Part shown: in pieces, positions 62,875-64,000 of the stretch
How positions within the stretch are numbered: the first letter of the stretch is position 1
How the letters are laid out: each line of letters starts with the position of its first letter
Assembly (NCBI GenBank): GCA_023663025.1
Contig: JAMPIC010000004.1
Location: 46,291 to 110,290, forward strand
Reading direction: 5' to 3'
Source of the DNA: Prevotella sp.
Lineage (GTDB): Bacteria; Bacillota; Clostridia; Oscillospirales; Ruminococcaceae
Length of the DNA: 64,000 nt
The notes under the pieces: model-generated
Told to the model about the DNA's origin: nothing
The model's input: the letters and a program-made list of their open reading frames with translations, nothing else
Databases searched by the model: none
Made by a program: the position numbers and the translations under genes

Positions 62875-63708
62875 TTAACGCTGCGGCTTGAAAATGCCGC
62901 CGTACTGCTTCGGCGTAAGACCTATGTATGCTCTGAAAAAATTGGTGAAATGGCTTTGGTCGGAAAATCCCGCTTTCAGCGCGGCTTCGGCGGGAGGGTC
63001 GCCCTGTCTGAGAAAATTCTTTGCGGCTTCGAGACGGATATTTTCGAGATACCGGTAGGGACTTATACCCTTTTCCTTTGCGAATGCCCGTATGAGAGCG
63101 GCGCGGCTCAGAGCGGTGAGACGGCATAAGCTGTCGAGAGAAATATGCTCGGAAAAATTTTCCCGCATATAGAGACAGGCTTTCTCCACCTCTCCGCGGC
63201 ATTCTCCGAAAGCGCGGACGGCGTTACTGCGGCATTCCGCATATTCGGCAAGCTGCGAAAACGTCAGCTTGAAAAGCCGTTTCTTTTCGGAAGCGTCTGC
63301 GTGCATTTCGGGCTGCATAACTGTCTCGTGCAGCTTTTTAAGGGAGGAAAACAGTTCCCCGTCGCGGACGATATTTTCCGAAAATCCGAACGGACTTTGA
63401 GTTCCCGCAAATCGGGGGACAAGCGTTTCCGCAGCTTCCGGCATTATGTTGAGCGAACCGTAATTAAGCGTCGTGCCGTCCGTACTGCGGCAGGAATGAT
63501 TTTCTCCCGGAGCGAACAGCAGAATATCTCCCGCTTCGGCGGTAAATTCCCTGCCGCGGACGAAAATCCTCCGTCTGCCGTTTTCGATAAAGCCTACCAC
63601 GCAATATTCGTGAAAGTGCGGAGGAAACGGCTGGGATATCCCCTTGAAAAAACAGGCTTCGAGCTGCAAGTCCGCATCGAAAAGTACCTGTCTGGTCTCT
63701 TTTGACAA
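62875..63708 (-). CDS. AraC-family regulator with cupin sensor domain
   Basis: 277 aa from TTG 63708 (AAAGGAGG, 9 nt). N-terminal cupin (residues 20-110: PFPPHFHEYCVVGFIENGRR ... GDILLFAPGENHSCRS) and C-terminal double HTH (SLDSLCRLTALSRAALIRAF; EAALKAGFSDQSHFTNFFRA). Likely an activator responding to a small ligand; in operon with DUF2000. Confidence 0.93.
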   Translation of the reverse strand: MSKETRQVLFDADLQLEACFFKGISQPFPPHFHEYCVVGFIENGRRRIFVRGREFTAEAGDILLFAPGENHSCRSTDGTTLNYGSLNIMPEAAETLVPRFAGTQSPFGFSENIVRDGELFSSLKKLHETVMQPEMHADASEKKRLFKLTFSQLAEYAECRSNAVRAFGECRGEVEKACLYMRENFSEHISLDSLCRLTALSRAALIRAFAKEKGISPYRYLENIRLEAAKNFLRQGDPPAEAALKAGFSDQSHFTNFFRAYIGLTPKQYGGIFKPQR

Positions 63709-63793
63709 AGCTGCCGACCTCCTTTCAAATCAAAGTATATATCTTTTGGCGGAGAAAGTCTTGTAAAATATGCGCGTGTTATGGAACGAAGAT

Positions 63794-64000
63794 GTATAAA
63801 TTGTAATTTAGCGCAGAACATGTAACAAGTATTTGGCGGCGGAGCCGCGACTAAAAGTTTCGCCCGCCTTTTCAAAGGCGGCAGGTTTCCAAAGGGCAGC
63901 GCCCTTTGGTCGCCCTCCGCAGAGGGCGAAATTCTCTTTCGTTCCAAACGGAGAAGAGGGTGAGGAATGGCGACAGCCATTCCGAGGGGGAGCGGACACG
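63794..64000. repeat. TIR-bounded intergenic repeat element, copy 3, cut by the window edge
   Basis: Left end GTATAAATTGTAATTTAGC (63794-63812) is nearly identical to the complement of the right end of copy 1. Inside, GCGGCGGAGCCGCGACTAAA... and GTTTCCAAAGGGCAGCGCCC repeat the interior of copy 1 in the other orientation. Then CGCCCTCCGCAGAGGGCG and GGAATGGCGACAGCCATTCC hairpins. The right end lies beyond the window. Confidence 0.6.

Noticed and set aside
63808..63999. Small frames at the right edge
   Set aside because: All lie within repeat copy 3, whose sequence is explained by palindromes.

Overview
The window reads as chromosome from a spore-forming, anaerobic, low-oxygen-adapted Clostridia member, most likely an Oscillospirales/Ruminococcus-like gut bacterium. 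The signs are: an alpha/beta-type small acid-soluble spore protein and SpoIIE (sporulation); the SCIFF peptide with its radical-SAM maturase, YajC and the TIGR04086 membrane protein (a Clostridia signature neighbourhood); the clostridial glycogen operon with both GlgC and GlgD; HAAS/PadR, WYL and ECF-transporter genes; AGGAGG-type ribosome binding sites and TTGACA/TATAAT promoters. The taxon is inferred from gene content only. Base composition is roughly even, except for a clearly AT-rich patatin gene (53.66-54.55 kb).

Layout. 0-5.2 kb: a partial secreted lipoprotein (minus) diverges from a GntR-ABC exporter operon with a strong palindromic operator, followed by an AraC-GGDEF fusion regulator. 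5.2-8.8 kb: a TIR-bounded repeat element, a two-gene DNA repair/modification pair (radical SAM + DUF4130) and a GyrI-DUF3795-RidA fusion gene, all minus. 9.2-12.2 kb: a hybrid sensor kinase with two extracellular solute-binding domains and two receiver domains. 12.4-15.5 kb: rpmG-secE-nusG-rplK-rplA (minus). 15.5-22.7 kb: complete F1Fo ATP synthase operon atpI-B-E-F-H-A-G-D-C (minus), whose c subunit carries a two-carboxylate, Na+-type ion site. 22.9 kb: tRNA-Pro(TGG) with a duplicated 3' flank. 23.2-23.7 kb: cyclophilin.

23.8-30.8 kb holds the most interesting locus: a five-gene minus-strand operon of TerY-like vWA protein, PP2C phosphatase, protein kinase with zinc ribbon, a P-type-ATPase-like membrane protein that has lost its catalytic motifs, and a TerD-domain protein. 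This is a TerY-P (vWA-phosphatase-kinase) signalling triad with two additional components. Then come WYL and XRE regulators, SASP, an FAD dehydrogenase, the c-di-AMP genes cdaA-cdaR, the glycogen operon glgB-C-D-A, and spoIIE. 45.6-48.2 kb: a second TIR element, HAAS-PadR, and a decayed serine recombinase bracketed by two copies of an 85-nt three-hairpin repeat (a third copy follows rplA). 48.2-53.6 kb: four tandem lipoprotein genes, three of them clear paralogues; the fourth is frameshifted. 53.6-62.4 kb (plus): patatin, aroQ, a 28-aa ORF coupled to a GNAT gene, yajC, TIGR04086, scfA-scfB (SCIFF system), an alpha-galactosidase, a small zinc-ribbon gene, coaX and an ECF S component. 62.4-63.7 kb: DUF2000 and AraC genes; the window ends inside a third TIR element.

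Non-coding structure is rich: 5'-leader heptanucleotide repeats (CCTCTAA-like) before at least six genes, TIR-bounded repeat elements in three places, the 85-nt three-hairpin element with compensatory changes, a ~130-bp imperfect inverted repeat in the rpmG leader, and a promoter embedded in the atp operon terminator. All calls are by reading sequence; no search or folding program was run.
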